Source of the DNA: Planctomycetota bacterium | Lineage (GTDB): Bacteria > Planctomycetota > Planctomycetia > Pirellulales > Pirellulaceae | Length of the DNA: 36,515 nt | Assembly: GCA_017303505.1 (NCBI GenBank) | Contig: JAFLCP010000075.1 | Coordinates: 1 to 36,515 of the forward strand | Direction: 5' to 3' | Part shown: positions 9,159 through 17,230 of the stretch, in pieces | Layout of the letters: every line of letters starts with the position of its first letter | Position numbering within the stretch: position 1 is the stretch's first letter | Notes under the pieces: model-generated | Seen by the model: the letters and a program-made list of their open reading frames with translations, nothing else | What the model was told of the DNA's origin: nothing | Database searches by the model: none | Position numbers and translations under genes: made by a program

Positions 9159-10031
9159 CTAGTTATCTTGCCAATCGCCCGAACCACTTGGGGGCGGATT
9201 GGGTTGCCCTTCAACTTGCGGTCGGAATCCAGCCCCTGGAATGCCGACATTCGGCAAACTGGTCGGTGGTTGACCACCAGGCCGCACTAACCCCTCAATC
9301 ACAGGGCCTGCATTTAAGTCACCAGGCTGCCACGCAGGTAACCCTGATGTTCCGCTCTGCAATGGAGGATTAGGAACGTAACTTGGAGTGGGGGGCGGTG
9401 TAATCGATGGTTGAGGGAAAACACCCGCTGGTGGTAATGTATTGGCCGGGGGCAAAGGAGTGGACGGGACAATAACGGGTGTTGGAGTAGTCAGAGCAGG
9501 GGGTGGAAGTGATACAGCAACACCCTGGGCTGCCTGCATTCGGAGCTCTTCGGCCCGCTTCATCAGTTCGGGAGAGGACACAATCGGTTCGGGAATCATT
9601 TCGATATCGATGATTCGTTCATCGCGGATTTCCCAAGGCCAGAATGTTTCTGCCAAAAAATCGATGGGTGGATACTCGTACCAAGGTGGCGAAAGTGTCC
9701 GCATTACCTTTTCCGTTCGGTAACCATCGCGAATAACTTCGACACTTCGAGTCCCGTAATAGGTAAACGGTACCGAGACGGGGGTGTGGCCGATCGGATG
9801 CTTGTCAACATACACAGCCGCACCCGGTGGGTTGGTTCGCACCGTGAGCCGACGACGAACACAACCGAACGATGGAAGCGCGGAAACAGCCAACAAGATC
9901 CCCAAAAAGAGCGTTTTTGAACGCTTTTTGGCCGATTTTGCGATACGGGCGTTTTTGGCTGGGAGCGCGATCGCCGCTTGCTCCTGCAAAACCATCCCTG
10001 AGTTTGGACCGTCGCTGTTACATTTTTTCAT
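9159..10031 (-). CDS. PEGA-domain putative lipoprotein with proline-rich tail
   Basis: 290 residues. A basic N-terminal part leads into a hydrophobic segment (about 40-55) ending in ALPSFGC at Cys57, a plausible but noncanonical lipobox. A second start at 9995 would shorten the N-region. The PEGA repeat follows (about 60-125: NPPGAAVYVDKHPIGHTPVSVPF, here spanning conserved Gly and Pro, then the FTYYGTRSVEV strand). The C-terminal 130 residues are dominated by Pro, Thr and Ser and look disordered. PEGA domains occur on surface-exposed or lipid-anchored proteins and their biochemical role is not established. The gene is convergent with mlaD and divergent from the phosphatase at 10275. No partner gene is obvious. 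Confidence 0.78.
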   Translation of the reverse strand: MKKCNSDGPNSGMVLQEQAAIALPAKNARIAKSAKKRSKTLFLGILLAVSALPSFGCVRRRLTVRTNPPGAAVYVDKHPIGHTPVSVPFTYYGTRSVEVIRDGYRTEKVMRTLSPPWYEYPPIDFLAETFWPWEIRDERIIDIEMIPEPIVSSPELMKRAEELRMQAAQGVAVSLPPPALTTPTPVIVPSTPLPPANTLPPAGVFPQPSITPPPTPSYVPNPPLQSGTSGLPAWQPGDLNAGPVIEGLVRPGGQPPTSLPNVGIPGAGFRPQVEGQPNPPPSGSGDWQDN

Positions 10032-10176
10032 GGCACTCTTGCCTCATTCCGGCTGCGGTTCTTCCACCCCGCCATCGTTCTACAGTACACTACTGCGGGG
10101 CGGAGTATAGAAACCGTCTGGATTCTAGGCCAGATCAACATCGACGAACCTTTATCGATGCGGTATAAGCTTCCCC

Positions 10177-10195
10177 ATGCTTGAATTCCAAGCAT
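10177..10195. promoter_or_regulatory. Palindrome upstream of the PP2C gene
   Basis: ATGCTTG-AATTC-CAAGCAT is a perfect 7-bp inverted repeat with a 5-bp centre. It sits 80 bp before the phosphatase ATG, in the 243-nt region between divergent genes. It could be an operator for either gene; no regulator can be assigned. Confidence 0.35.
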
Positions 10196-10274
10196 TTGCT
10201 AACCATGATTGGAGCTTGTCGGGAAGGTCGCCACCCACAGCGAATCCTACCTGAGCCTACGCCGCAACATCCCC

Positions 10275-11612
10275 ATGAGGGACGAGACTTCACCGTTGTC
10301 ATCTTCCGCCGACCCACGCGAAAATAAACCGAACTGGCACGTTGCCGTTGACCATGCGGTCATTTCGGATTTGGGCATGCGCCGACAAAACAACCAGGAC
10401 TCCGCCACAGTTCAGTTAGCGGATACCAAGTCAACGTGGGAAAAATATGGGCATCTGTTTATGGTCGCCGACGGCATGGGCGCCCATGCAGCTGGCGAGC
10501 TTGCTAGCAAAATGGCCGTTGATCGCGTGCCGCACCATTATCGCAAACTCCCTCTTCCTCTAGCGGTCGAAGCAATCCAGCAAGCTGTCGTCGAAGCGAA
10601 CAGCGAGATCTATCGCCGCGGGCAAGCGAATGCTGAGTTCCGCAACATGGGAACAACTGCTAGCGTCTTGTTGCTTCTCCCCGAAGGAGCCGTTGCGGCT
10701 CATGTGGGCGATAGCCGCGTCTACCGTGTCCGCGGTGACTTCATCGAACAACTTACCTTTGACCATAGCTTGGTCTGGGAAATGCGAGCAGCCGGCGATG
10801 TATCTGAAGAATCCGCCCGCAGCGGACTGATTCCCAAAAACGTAATCACCCGTTCGCTTGGCCCCAATCCCGTGGTACAAGTGGACCTGGAAGGCCCGTT
10901 CCCAATACTCAAAGGGGATCGCTTTCTGCTGTGCAGCGATGGGCTCACTGGCTTAGTCACCGACGAAGAAATCGGAGCGATGCTCCAAGCCTTCTCGGCT
11001 CAAAAAGCGTGCCAAGTTTTGGTCGATCTCGCCAACCTGCGTGGCGGTCCGGACAATATCACGATCTTAATCGCTGAAGTCATCGGCAAAGAAATTGTCA
11101 CTTCATCTTCGGTCACGCCTCAGCCACGACAAGAAGTGAACCCCAACAAGCGAAACATTTCGGTGGCCTTGATTGTGGTCACTGTGCTTTGTTTGCTAGC
11201 TGCTGGACTATTTGCCTTTATGGCCAATTTCCCCTTGGCCATTGTGGCTGGCGTACTTGGAGCGATTGCTTTCGTCACCGGCATCATTCAAAGCACGAAC
11301 AATGCCACAGAAAACAATGACCAAACTCAATATGGCCGTGGACCTTATCGCGAATTCAATTGCAAACCCGACATGGCTCTGGTCGATCGACTCAAGGGAA
11401 CCATGCAAGCATTAAGAGAAGCGTCGCAAGAAAGACGCTGGAAAATTAACTGGTCTCAATTGGATGGTCTTTGCAAGCAAGGCGAAGATGCCGCTAGCAA
11501 AGGTGATCTCATCAGTGCCATTCGAGGCTATGGAAGTGCTATCATTGAGACCATGGGGCAAATTCGCAAACAGGGGCACGATCGAAGTAGCGATTCGGGA
11601 ATCGATCTGTAA
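10275..11612 (+). CDS. PP2C-type Ser/Thr protein phosphatase with C-terminal membrane anchor
   Basis: 445 residues from ATG 10275; a TTG at 10209 in the same frame is less likely. The catalytic domain covers about 22-272 and has the PP2C metal-site motifs in order: SDLGMRRQNNQDS (31-43), ADGMGAHAAGE (65-75), GTTAS (126-130), HVGDSRVYR (143-151), CSDGLTGLVTDEE (220-232) and GGPDNIT (257-263). Two adjacent membrane helices lie at about 294-340. A cytoplasmic helical tail of roughly 100 residues follows. PP2C enzymes of this type reverse phosphorylation by Hanks kinases; the kinase at 30198-33692 is the only one in the window, but no direct link is shown. The location after the active domain is unusual compared with soluble PrpC/Stp. 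It is probably monocistronic or the first gene before the LptF/G-like gene. Confidence 0.93.
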   Translation: MRDETSPLSSSADPRENKPNWHVAVDHAVISDLGMRRQNNQDSATVQLADTKSTWEKYGHLFMVADGMGAHAAGELASKMAVDRVPHHYRKLPLPLAVEAIQQAVVEANSEIYRRGQANAEFRNMGTTASVLLLLPEGAVAAHVGDSRVYRVRGDFIEQLTFDHSLVWEMRAAGDVSEESARSGLIPKNVITRSLGPNPVVQVDLEGPFPILKGDRFLLCSDGLTGLVTDEEIGAMLQAFSAQKACQVLVDLANLRGGPDNITILIAEVIGKEIVTSSSVTPQPRQEVNPNKRNISVALIVVTVLCLLAAGLFAFMANFPLAIVAGVLGAIAFVTGIIQSTNNATENNDQTQYGRGPYREFNCKPDMALVDRLKGTMQALREASQERRWKINWSQLDGLCKQGEDAASKGDLISAIRGYGSAIIETMGQIRKQGHDRSSDSGIDL

Positions 11613-11675
11613 AACCTCTCTTTTCCCCAGCCTCCCAAGCGTGTTAGCATTCACCATAGCGTGGAAAGAGCAGGG

Positions 11676-11750
11676 GAGTGGATGCCTTTGCTTATAGACC
11701 GATAGCCACGCTGTGGCTTGGATTGCACTCTCCGTGACATCACTCCACTC
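11676..11750. repeat. Nested inverted repeats upstream of the LptF/G-like gene
   Basis: GAGTGGA (11676-11682) pairs with TCCACTC (11744-11750) around a central 6-bp hairpin AGCCAC-GCT-GTGGCT (11704-11718). It lies between the phosphatase stop and the LptF/G-like gene. It could be a structured leader or an extragenic repeat; nothing more can be said. Confidence 0.35.
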
Positions 11751-11813
11751 GGCGCACAGAGCCCGAAGTACTCAAAACCTGAAGTACAAAGAGCCCATAA
11801 AGCAAAGAGCCCG

Positions 11814-11818
11814 AAGGA
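11814..11818 (+). promoter_or_regulatory. Ribosome-binding site for a TTG start at 11829
   Basis: AAGGA lies 10 nt before TTG 11829, the point where similarity to the LptF/LptG family begins. It favours this start over the more distal TTG at 11718. Confidence 0.45.
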
Positions 11819-11828
11819 TCGTCGGCCC

Positions 11829-13019
11829 TTGATCGCCCGTTTTCATTTATACATCTTGATTGAAGTGCTGAAGTTATTCAGCATCGCGCTGGTCGCGGCG
11901 ACGTCCTTGATTATGGTGGGTGGCGTCGTCCAGCAATTAATCGCTGAGGGTCTGGGCCCCTTGGCGATCCTTCAATTGATGCCCTATTTTCTTCCGCTGG
12001 CATTGCAGTTCGCGGTCCCCGCCACTTTGCTGTTTGCCGTCTGCAGTGTTTATGGTCGCATGTCGGCGGACAATGAAATCTTAGCCCTCAAATCGATTGG
12101 CTTACCTCCTAATCGCATCATGACTCCCACACTGATTCTGGCGTTCTTGTTTAGCCCGCTCGCCGTGTGGACCAGTGACTTAGCGGTCTCTTGGGGCAAG
12201 CCGGGAATCAATCGCGTTATCATGAACTCGATCGAAGAAATCGTATATCGCGTCCTTCGCAATCACCGCTCTTACAGCACATCGAAGGGCTTTTCGATTC
12301 ATGTTCAAGATGTCCAGGACCGCTGGCTCATTCAACCAACCATCAACCTCCATCCTGAAAGTGGCCAACCGATGACGATCACTGCCACGAAGGGACAGTT
12401 GAAACTCGATCCACAAAGTGAAAAGTTGCGTATCCAGCTTTACGATGCCCAATGGGATATGGGTAGCGAAGTGATGGGATCTTTTCCTGGTATCAGCGAA
12501 GAGGAAATTCCCTTAAATCGAGCGACGCGCAAAGGGGCCGATCAAAACAGCCCATCGCAATACGCTTTGCGAGATATTGGCAATCAGGTCAACATCCAAC
12601 TAGCTTCGCTGGAAACGCGAAAAGATGAGCTGGCAACAACGGTGGGGATGGACCTGATGAGCGGTCGATTTGATCAGCTTGATAACCCCACTTCCCATAA
12701 TCTTGTGTGGCAATTGGAAGATGGGGGGCGGCGTCTAGCCAAGTTGAGAACAGAACCTTGGCGTCGGTGGGCGATGGGCTTTAGCTGCTTCTTCTTTATT
12801 TGGCTCGGTATTCCGCTTGCCATCAGTATGAAGTCGGCCGATTACTGGACCAGCTTCGGAGCCTGCTTCTTACCTATTTTGCTTGTCTACTATCCGTTGT
12901 TCGCATTAGGCTTAGACCGCGCCAAAAATGGCATCTGGCCAGCCTATAGCGTATGGCTTGGAAATCTCATTCTATTTCTTATCGGCCTATGGCTCATGCG
13001 CAGGGTCTATCGGCACTAA
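11829..13019 (+). CDS. LptF/LptG-family (YjgP/YjgQ) permease
   Basis: About 396 residues when started at TTG 11829. The frame is open to TTG 11718, but those 37 residues are low in complexity and contain repeated AGAGCCCGAAG units, while family proteins begin at the membrane helix that here starts near residue 7. There are three N-terminal helices (to about 115) and three C-terminal helices (from about 310). The conserved YGRMSADNEILALKSIG motif lies at about 75-91, and a beta-jellyroll-like periplasmic part lies between. LptF and LptG are the transmembrane subunits that, with LptB, extract lipopolysaccharide for transport to the outer membrane. No LptB or paired permease is adjacent, so it may be a lone family member or pair with a distant gene. 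Which of F or G it is cannot be decided. Confidence 0.85.
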   Translation: MIARFHLYILIEVLKLFSIALVAATSLIMVGGVVQQLIAEGLGPLAILQLMPYFLPLALQFAVPATLLFAVCSVYGRMSADNEILALKSIGLPPNRIMTPTLILAFLFSPLAVWTSDLAVSWGKPGINRVIMNSIEEIVYRVLRNHRSYSTSKGFSIHVQDVQDRWLIQPTINLHPESGQPMTITATKGQLKLDPQSEKLRIQLYDAQWDMGSEVMGSFPGISEEEIPLNRATRKGADQNSPSQYALRDIGNQVNIQLASLETRKDELATTVGMDLMSGRFDQLDNPTSHNLVWQLEDGGRRLAKLRTEPWRRWAMGFSCFFFIWLGIPLAISMKSADYWTSFGACFLPILLVYYPLFALGLDRAKNGIWPAYSVWLGNLILFLIGLWLMRRVYRH

Positions 13020-13140
13020 GCCACACTTTCAACAAATTCGCCTTGCTCTGGCTCACCTTATTTTGGTATTTCCCCAATCAGCCGAAGTGTCGACTGATGT
13101 CTGCTACGACCGCCGACGGCACTTAAGCGGAACGATAGGT

Positions 13141-13144
13141 GGAG
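13141..13144 (+). promoter_or_regulatory. Ribosome-binding site for the histidine kinase GTG start
   Basis: GGAG lies 6 nt before GTG 13151. It supports that start over GTG 13139 and ATG 13181. Confidence 0.55.
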
Positions 13145-13150
13145 AGAATT

Positions 13151-14761
13151 GTGAAGAAACAGTGGACCATTCGCAAGAAAATGCTCATAGGGATCGCGGC
13201 AATTGCCGTCCCTTTAGCGCTGCTGACCTATAGCAGTGTGCGCGGAGCGTATTCCTATCGCGGGCTGGCTGCTGCGATCAGTTTTCGTGCTGCCGAGTTG
13301 CCACTCTCCAACGAAGTGACCGAATCCATTGACGAGCTTCGCTTCCGCTCGCGATCTACGATCAGTCTGGCACCCAATGAAGGAGGTCCAATTGATGGTG
13401 GATTGTTTGAACGTGAAAAGTTCTTGCAGCAAATGCAGTCGGTTCGCGACAAATTGCGACGTTATGAAAAACATTTGCATTACAGTTTGGACGCCGATCC
13501 ATTATTGGCGGATCGTTCGAGTGAAATTGAATTGGTCAAACGAATTGAAGATTCGTTGGCCATCATTCAAAAGGAAGTCGAGAGTAGCCCTACAAGCCTC
13601 GACAATCCGTCCGAAAAACTGGCGAGTGAATTGAACAAAGTGCGGCAATACGGCCATAAACTCCCCATGATACTGCAACAGCGGATGGTGCATTTCAGGG
13701 ATGAAGTTCGCGTACGCTATCGCACGTGGATAGTACTCAGCGGTCTCAGTATGGCAGTGGCCTCGATACTCTTGGGTACCGCGATCGTCTTTTTGCGTCT
13801 ATCCGTAGTGACACCGTTCAAACGCTTGCTCGATGGTTGCCGCCGCGTAGCTCGTGGCGAATTTGACCATCGCATCGACTGCAAGAGCAACGATGAAATC
13901 TCCGAATTAGCATCGGCGATGAATCAAATGACAGACAGTTTCGTGCGTATACGCAATAATCTCAACCGCGAAGTTCAACAGCGAACACGCGAAGTGGTTC
14001 GGAGCGAACAATTAGCCAGCGTCGGCTTCCTAGCTGCGGGAGTTGCCCACGAAATCAACAACCCCTTGGCATCGATCGCCTGGAGTGCGGAAGCCTTGGA
14101 ACAACGGCTCTACGATGTGATCACACCTCGTGATGGCGAAGAAGGGCCTCTGCTCGACCAAGACCAGATCAATATTCTCAAGACCTATTTGCGTCGTATT
14201 CAGGACGAAGCGTTTCGGTGCAAAGGGATCACCGAACGTTTGCTCGATTTCTCACGCATGGGCGACATCCGACAGAAGCAGCCGACAGACATCGCAGCCC
14301 TTACGGATGATGTGATCGCCATGGTCAAACACCTTGGCCAATATCGGCAGAAACAAGTCCGCTTGAAATCGAAACCAGGTTTGGTGGCTTGGGTCATTCC
14401 ACAAGAAATCAAACAAGTCATTCTTAACCTGATCACCAATGCGCTCGATAGTCTTGATCCTAACGGCACAGTAGAAGTGACGTTGGATATGGTCGGTACC
14501 TCGGTTCGCCTCGTGATCGAAGACAATGGTTGCGGTATGACTGCCGAGACCATGCAACACCTTTTTGAACCCTTTTTCACTCGCCGCCGTGATGGCAAAG
14601 GTACCGGACTCGGACTATCGATCTCGTATCGAATTGTCCAAGATCATGGTGGCCAGATTGTTCCCTTCAGCAAGGGGCCCGGACAAGGCTCCCGGTTTGA
14701 AGTCATATTACCTAAGAACGAACCTGCACAGTCCAATGAAAAACACGTCCAAGCCGCTTAA
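13151..14761 (+). CDS. Membrane sensor histidine kinase (HAMP, HisKA, HATPase)
   Basis: 536 residues. Helix 1 lies at about 11-29, followed by an extracytoplasmic sensor region of about 160 residues that is mostly helical. Helix 2 lies at about 193-215 and a HAMP linker at 216-270. The phosphoacceptor motif is AAGVAHEINNPLASIAWSAE with His300. The ATPase domain shows the N-box NLITNALDSLD, then DNGCGM, then GKGTGLGLS. The HEINNPL form is typical of NtrB-type and other kinases that work with sigma-54 activators. It overlaps the downstream response regulator by 26 nt and must be its partner. The signal sensed is unknown. The start uses a GTG with a good ribosome-binding site. Confidence 0.93.
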   Translation: MKKQWTIRKKMLIGIAAIAVPLALLTYSSVRGAYSYRGLAAAISFRAAELPLSNEVTESIDELRFRSRSTISLAPNEGGPIDGGLFEREKFLQQMQSVRDKLRRYEKHLHYSLDADPLLADRSSEIELVKRIEDSLAIIQKEVESSPTSLDNPSEKLASELNKVRQYGHKLPMILQQRMVHFRDEVRVRYRTWIVLSGLSMAVASILLGTAIVFLRLSVVTPFKRLLDGCRRVARGEFDHRIDCKSNDEISELASAMNQMTDSFVRIRNNLNREVQQRTREVVRSEQLASVGFLAAGVAHEINNPLASIAWSAEALEQRLYDVITPRDGEEGPLLDQDQINILKTYLRRIQDEAFRCKGITERLLDFSRMGDIRQKQPTDIAALTDDVIAMVKHLGQYRQKQVRLKSKPGLVAWVIPQEIKQVILNLITNALDSLDPNGTVEVTLDMVGTSVRLVIEDNGCGMTAETMQHLFEPFFTRRRDGKGTGLGLSISYRIVQDHGGQIVPFSKGPGQGSRFEVILPKNEPAQSNEKHVQAA

Positions 14762-16118
14762 ATCGTTGTCGATTCTTTTTGCAGATGATGAAGAGTCATT
14801 GCAGGAAGTCATGCGTCTAGAACTTCCTCGCATGGGCCATCGCGTCACCGTCTGCCCAGACGGCTTAACGGCTGTTGCTGCCTTGGAAAAGGACAGTTAT
14901 GACTGTTTGTTGGTCGACCTCGACATGCCCGGACTTAATGGGATCGGCGTCATACAACGCGCCAAAGAGATCTACCCGAACATCGAAGCGGTCGTTCTTA
15001 CCGGTAAACAATCCGTTGAATCGGCCATTCAAGCTATGCGTTATGGTGCCTGTGATTATATCACCAAACCCTGCCGACTTGCCGATCTTGAAACCTTGCT
15101 GACCCGCATCGCTCAACGTCGCGACCTTTCCATGAAGTATCAAGCGGCACAACGCCAGCTCGAACACAAGCAAGGGAAGATGCAGCTGATCGGCAAACAT
15201 CCATCGATGGAAAAAGTCCGCAAGCTGGTCGAAAAAGTGGCGCCTGCCATTAGCACCGTGTTGATTCGCGGTGAAACCGGTTGCGGTAAAGAACTCGTCG
15301 CGCGAGCCGTACATGATTGCAGCCCGCGCCGCGATCAACCTTTTGTCGCAGTGAACTGCGGTGCCCTCCCAGAAAACCTGATCGAGAGCGAATTGTTTGG
15401 TCATCGCAAAGGCTCTTTCACCGGTGCCGATACACATCGTGAAGGCCTGTTCGAAGTAGCCGATGGAGGCACCATTTTCCTCGACGAAATCGGTGAGTTG
15501 CCACTCCCTCTGCAAGCGAAACTATTACGCGTGCTCGAAAGTGGTGAAATCCGTCGCGTGGGAGACAGCACACCGTTCAAAGTCGATGTGCGTGTGGTTT
15601 GCGCTACACATCGCGATTTGGAAGGGATGGTTGAAGAAGGTACCTTCCGCGAAGACTTACTATTCCGCATCAATGCATTCGAAATCAATGTGCCTCCATT
15701 GCGTGAACGCCTCTCCGACTTACCCGAACTGGCAACGCACTTGTTTTACCGCGCTCGCCCTGAGCTATCCCATGTAAAGGAACCCTTCACTCCAGATGCC
15801 ATGGAAGAGCTGTGCGGTCATGTGTGGCCCGGCAATGTGCGTGAATTGGCCAACGTGATCGAACATGCGACGATTTTGTGCGACGCCCCTCCGATCGATT
15901 CGAGCCACCTTCCTCGGCACTTCACCGAACGCCGCTTGCGCAAGACAATCAAATTCCAACAGCCGATGTCGTTGCGCGACATGGAACTTCAAGCGATTCA
16001 AGAAGCGATGCAGCGTCATCAGGGGAACAAACCCGCTGTCGCCGAAGAACTGGGGATCAGCCTGAAGACTCTCTACAACAAGCTGGGCCAAATCGAACCG
16101 CAACAGAAAGCAGCTTAG
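14736..16118 (+). CDS. NtrC-family sigma-54-dependent response regulator
   Basis: 460 residues from ATG 14736, which lies inside the end of the kinase gene; the longer open frame upstream is a shadow of that gene. The receiver domain (12-125) has acidic pocket DDEE and phosphoacceptor Asp61 (VDLDMPG) with Lys111. The AAA+ domain has Walker A GETGCGKE (179-186), sigma-54 contact loop GSFTGA (226-231) and Walker B FLDE (248-251). GSFTGA is a known variant of GAFTGA. The C-terminus has a Fis-type helix-turn-helix ([18 protein letters not shown]). It activates sigma-54 promoters on phosphorylation by the neighbouring kinase. I found no -24/-12 promoter with correct spacing in the window, so its targets lie elsewhere or are too degenerate. 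Confidence 0.94.
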   Translation: MKNTSKPLKSLSILFADDEESLQEVMRLELPRMGHRVTVCPDGLTAVAALEKDSYDCLLVDLDMPGLNGIGVIQRAKEIYPNIEAVVLTGKQSVESAIQAMRYGACDYITKPCRLADLETLLTRIAQRRDLSMKYQAAQRQLEHKQGKMQLIGKHPSMEKVRKLVEKVAPAISTVLIRGETGCGKELVARAVHDCSPRRDQPFVAVNCGALPENLIESELFGHRKGSFTGADTHREGLFEVADGGTIFLDEIGELPLPLQAKLLRVLESGEIRRVGDSTPFKVDVRVVCATHRDLEGMVEEGTFREDLLFRINAFEINVPPLRERLSDLPELATHLFYRARPELSHVKEPFTPDAMEELCGHVWPGNVRELANVIEHATILCDAPPIDSSHLPRHFTERRLRKTIKFQQPMSLRDMELQAIQEAMQRHQGNKPAVAEELGISLKTLYNKLGQIEPQQKAA

Positions 16119-16144
16119 CGGGTTTCGGGGGGCTGTAACAAAAC

Positions 16145-16170
16145 GAAAAAAGGGGGCTGTTAGGCCCCCT
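16145..16170 (-). terminator. Intrinsic terminator of lexA
   Basis: Read on the minus strand: a 7-bp stem, AGGGGGC (16164-16170) with GCCCCCT (16151-16157), and a 6-nt loop are followed by six T residues (16145-16150) and more T just beyond. It lies 82 nt after the lexA stop and also falls 33 nt after the response regulator stop, where it may slow plus-strand transcription. Confidence 0.85.
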
Positions 16171-16174
16171 AGAG

Positions 16175-16220
16175 TTTTCAGTGATTCAGTGATTCAGTTT
16201 TCAGTGATTCAGTGATTCAG
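16175..16220. repeat. Tandem direct repeat, 2 x 23 bp
   Basis: Two identical 23-bp units (16175-16197 and 16198-16220). Each is TTTT followed by two copies of CAGTGATT and a final CAG. It lies between lexA and its terminator. The period and purity suggest recent slippage or a local repeat family. Confidence 0.85.
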
Positions 16221-16252
16221 TCTCAAGCCTCAAGTCTCACCGCTCACGCCTG

Positions 16253-16855
16253 TTACTTCACGCGGCGGACGACGCCGACGAGGATACCGAGCACTTTGGC
16301 TTCTTTCACATAGATCGGTTTCATGTGACGGTTCGCTGGCTGCAAACGGATGCGACCGTTTTCTGGATACCAGTACTTCAGGGTGGCTTCGCCGTCTGGA
16401 GTTTGAGCGACAACGACGTCACCTGGTGAAGCCTTCGATTGCTTTTGGATTACTACGAAGTCCCCATCTTGGATATGGGCATCGATCATCGAGTCGCCGG
16501 TCACTTCGAGGACGAAGCGGTTTTCTTTTTGGAACATTTCCGCGAAGTCAACCATTTCGTTCTGCTCGAAAGCGAGTGAGCACGCACCAGCGGCTACTCG
16601 GCCCGCCATCGGCAAACCAGGCGAAGCGTTGCGGTTGAGGGCTTCCGTGAGCTCGATAGCTCGCGATTTGTTGGCTGCACGATTGATCATCCCTTTGCGT
16701 TCTAAGGCTCGCAAATGGCACATCACCCCGTTTGGCGACTTGATATCGAGAATTTCGCCGATTTCGCGAACGGTTGGGCCGTAGCCTCTCTTAAGGATCT
16801 TCTCGCGAATAAAGTCATAAACCGCTTGCTGACGCTCCGTTAATGGACGTGTCAT
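16253..16855 (-). CDS. lexA: SOS repressor LexA
   Basis: 200 residues from ATG 16855, which follows a GAGGGG sequence; an ATG 18 nt earlier is less likely. The N-terminal winged helix-turn-helix is at 1-68 (the recognition part includes SPNGVMCHLRALERKGMI). The self-cleavage site is Ala89-Gly90 in GRVAAGACS. The catalytic Ser122 (GDSM) and Lys160 (ATLKYW) have the usual spacing of the S24 peptidase fold. All residues for RecA-stimulated self-cleavage are present. It represses DNA-damage genes in the cytoplasm and probably itself. The gene is alone on the minus strand with its own terminator. Upstream direct repeats are candidate operator sites and are listed separately. Confidence 0.96.
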   Translation of the reverse strand: MTRPLTERQQAVYDFIREKILKRGYGPTVREIGEILDIKSPNGVMCHLRALERKGMINRAANKSRAIELTEALNRNASPGLPMAGRVAAGACSLAFEQNEMVDFAEMFQKENRFVLEVTGDSMIDAHIQDGDFVVIQKQSKASPGDVVVAQTPDGEATLKYWYPENGRIRLQPANRHMKPIYVKEAKVLGILVGVVRRVK

Positions 16856-16878
16856 CCTTGTTTCCCCTCTCATTCAGA

Positions 16879-16903
16879 TGTAAACTTGTGTCTGTAACTT
16901 GTG
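16879..16903 (-). promoter_or_regulatory. Direct repeat upstream of lexA, candidate operator
   Basis: On the minus strand ACAAGTTACA and ACAAGTTTACA occur in tandem, 24-48 bp before the lexA ATG. The position fits an autoregulatory operator. The sequence matches neither the E. coli CTGT-N8-ACAG box nor the Bacillus GAAC-N4-GTTC box, so assignment to LexA is an inference. Confidence 0.4.
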
Positions 16904-17182
16904 CTCGTATTTCCAAAACGGTGCCGACTTCAATTGTCAGCCACTCCGTTTCGGGTTCGCGATGGCTCGGTCTTAGAAACTCCGGCCCACACGCTCCAGC
17001 CACCAAGCTGGATGCACTCGCGATGACGAACACTCGCCCTTGTATTGCGACGCACTCCCTGCGATCTGATCCCAAGAACGTATCCCAAAATCATTGATCG
17101 CCTGAAAACAGAGTGCATTATTCCTCTGCGTTAATGTTCAGGCATTACCAAATATACAGACGAGATGTCTATTTGGCTACTG

Positions 17183-17228
17183 GTAGAGCCCGAGAAGGAA
17201 GCAGATTCCTGAAAATTCTAGGCTCTAC
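17183..17228 (-). terminator. Hairpin 3' of the ceramidase-fold gene
   Basis: GTAGAGCC (17183-17190) pairs with GGCTCTAC (17221-17228), with a nested AGGAA/TTCCT stem (17196-17200 and 17206-17210). It begins 2 nt past the gene's stop codon in the minus direction. It lacks a T-run, so it may protect the 3' end rather than terminate. Confidence 0.45.
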
Positions 17229-17230
17229 AA

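Larger units (their letters stand above)
16856..17230. other. 375-nt noncoding region upstream of lexA
   Basis: No gene is supported here. It holds the lexA leader, the direct-repeat candidate operator (16879-16903), a 7-bp inverted repeat CCAAATA/TATTTGG (17148-17154 and 17170-17176), and the hairpin (17183-17228) at the 3' end of the ceramidase-fold gene. Confidence 0.6.

Noticed and set aside
13020..13150. Hidden small gene between the permease and the kinase gene
   Set aside because: Short frames only, no ribosome-binding site other than that of the kinase.
14565..14735. Longer start for the response regulator
   Set aside because: This part is in the coding sequence of the kinase ATPase domain in another frame and does not resemble a receiver domain.
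16175..16220. Possible CRISPR array
   Set aside because: Only two adjacent units with no spacers and no cas genes nearby.
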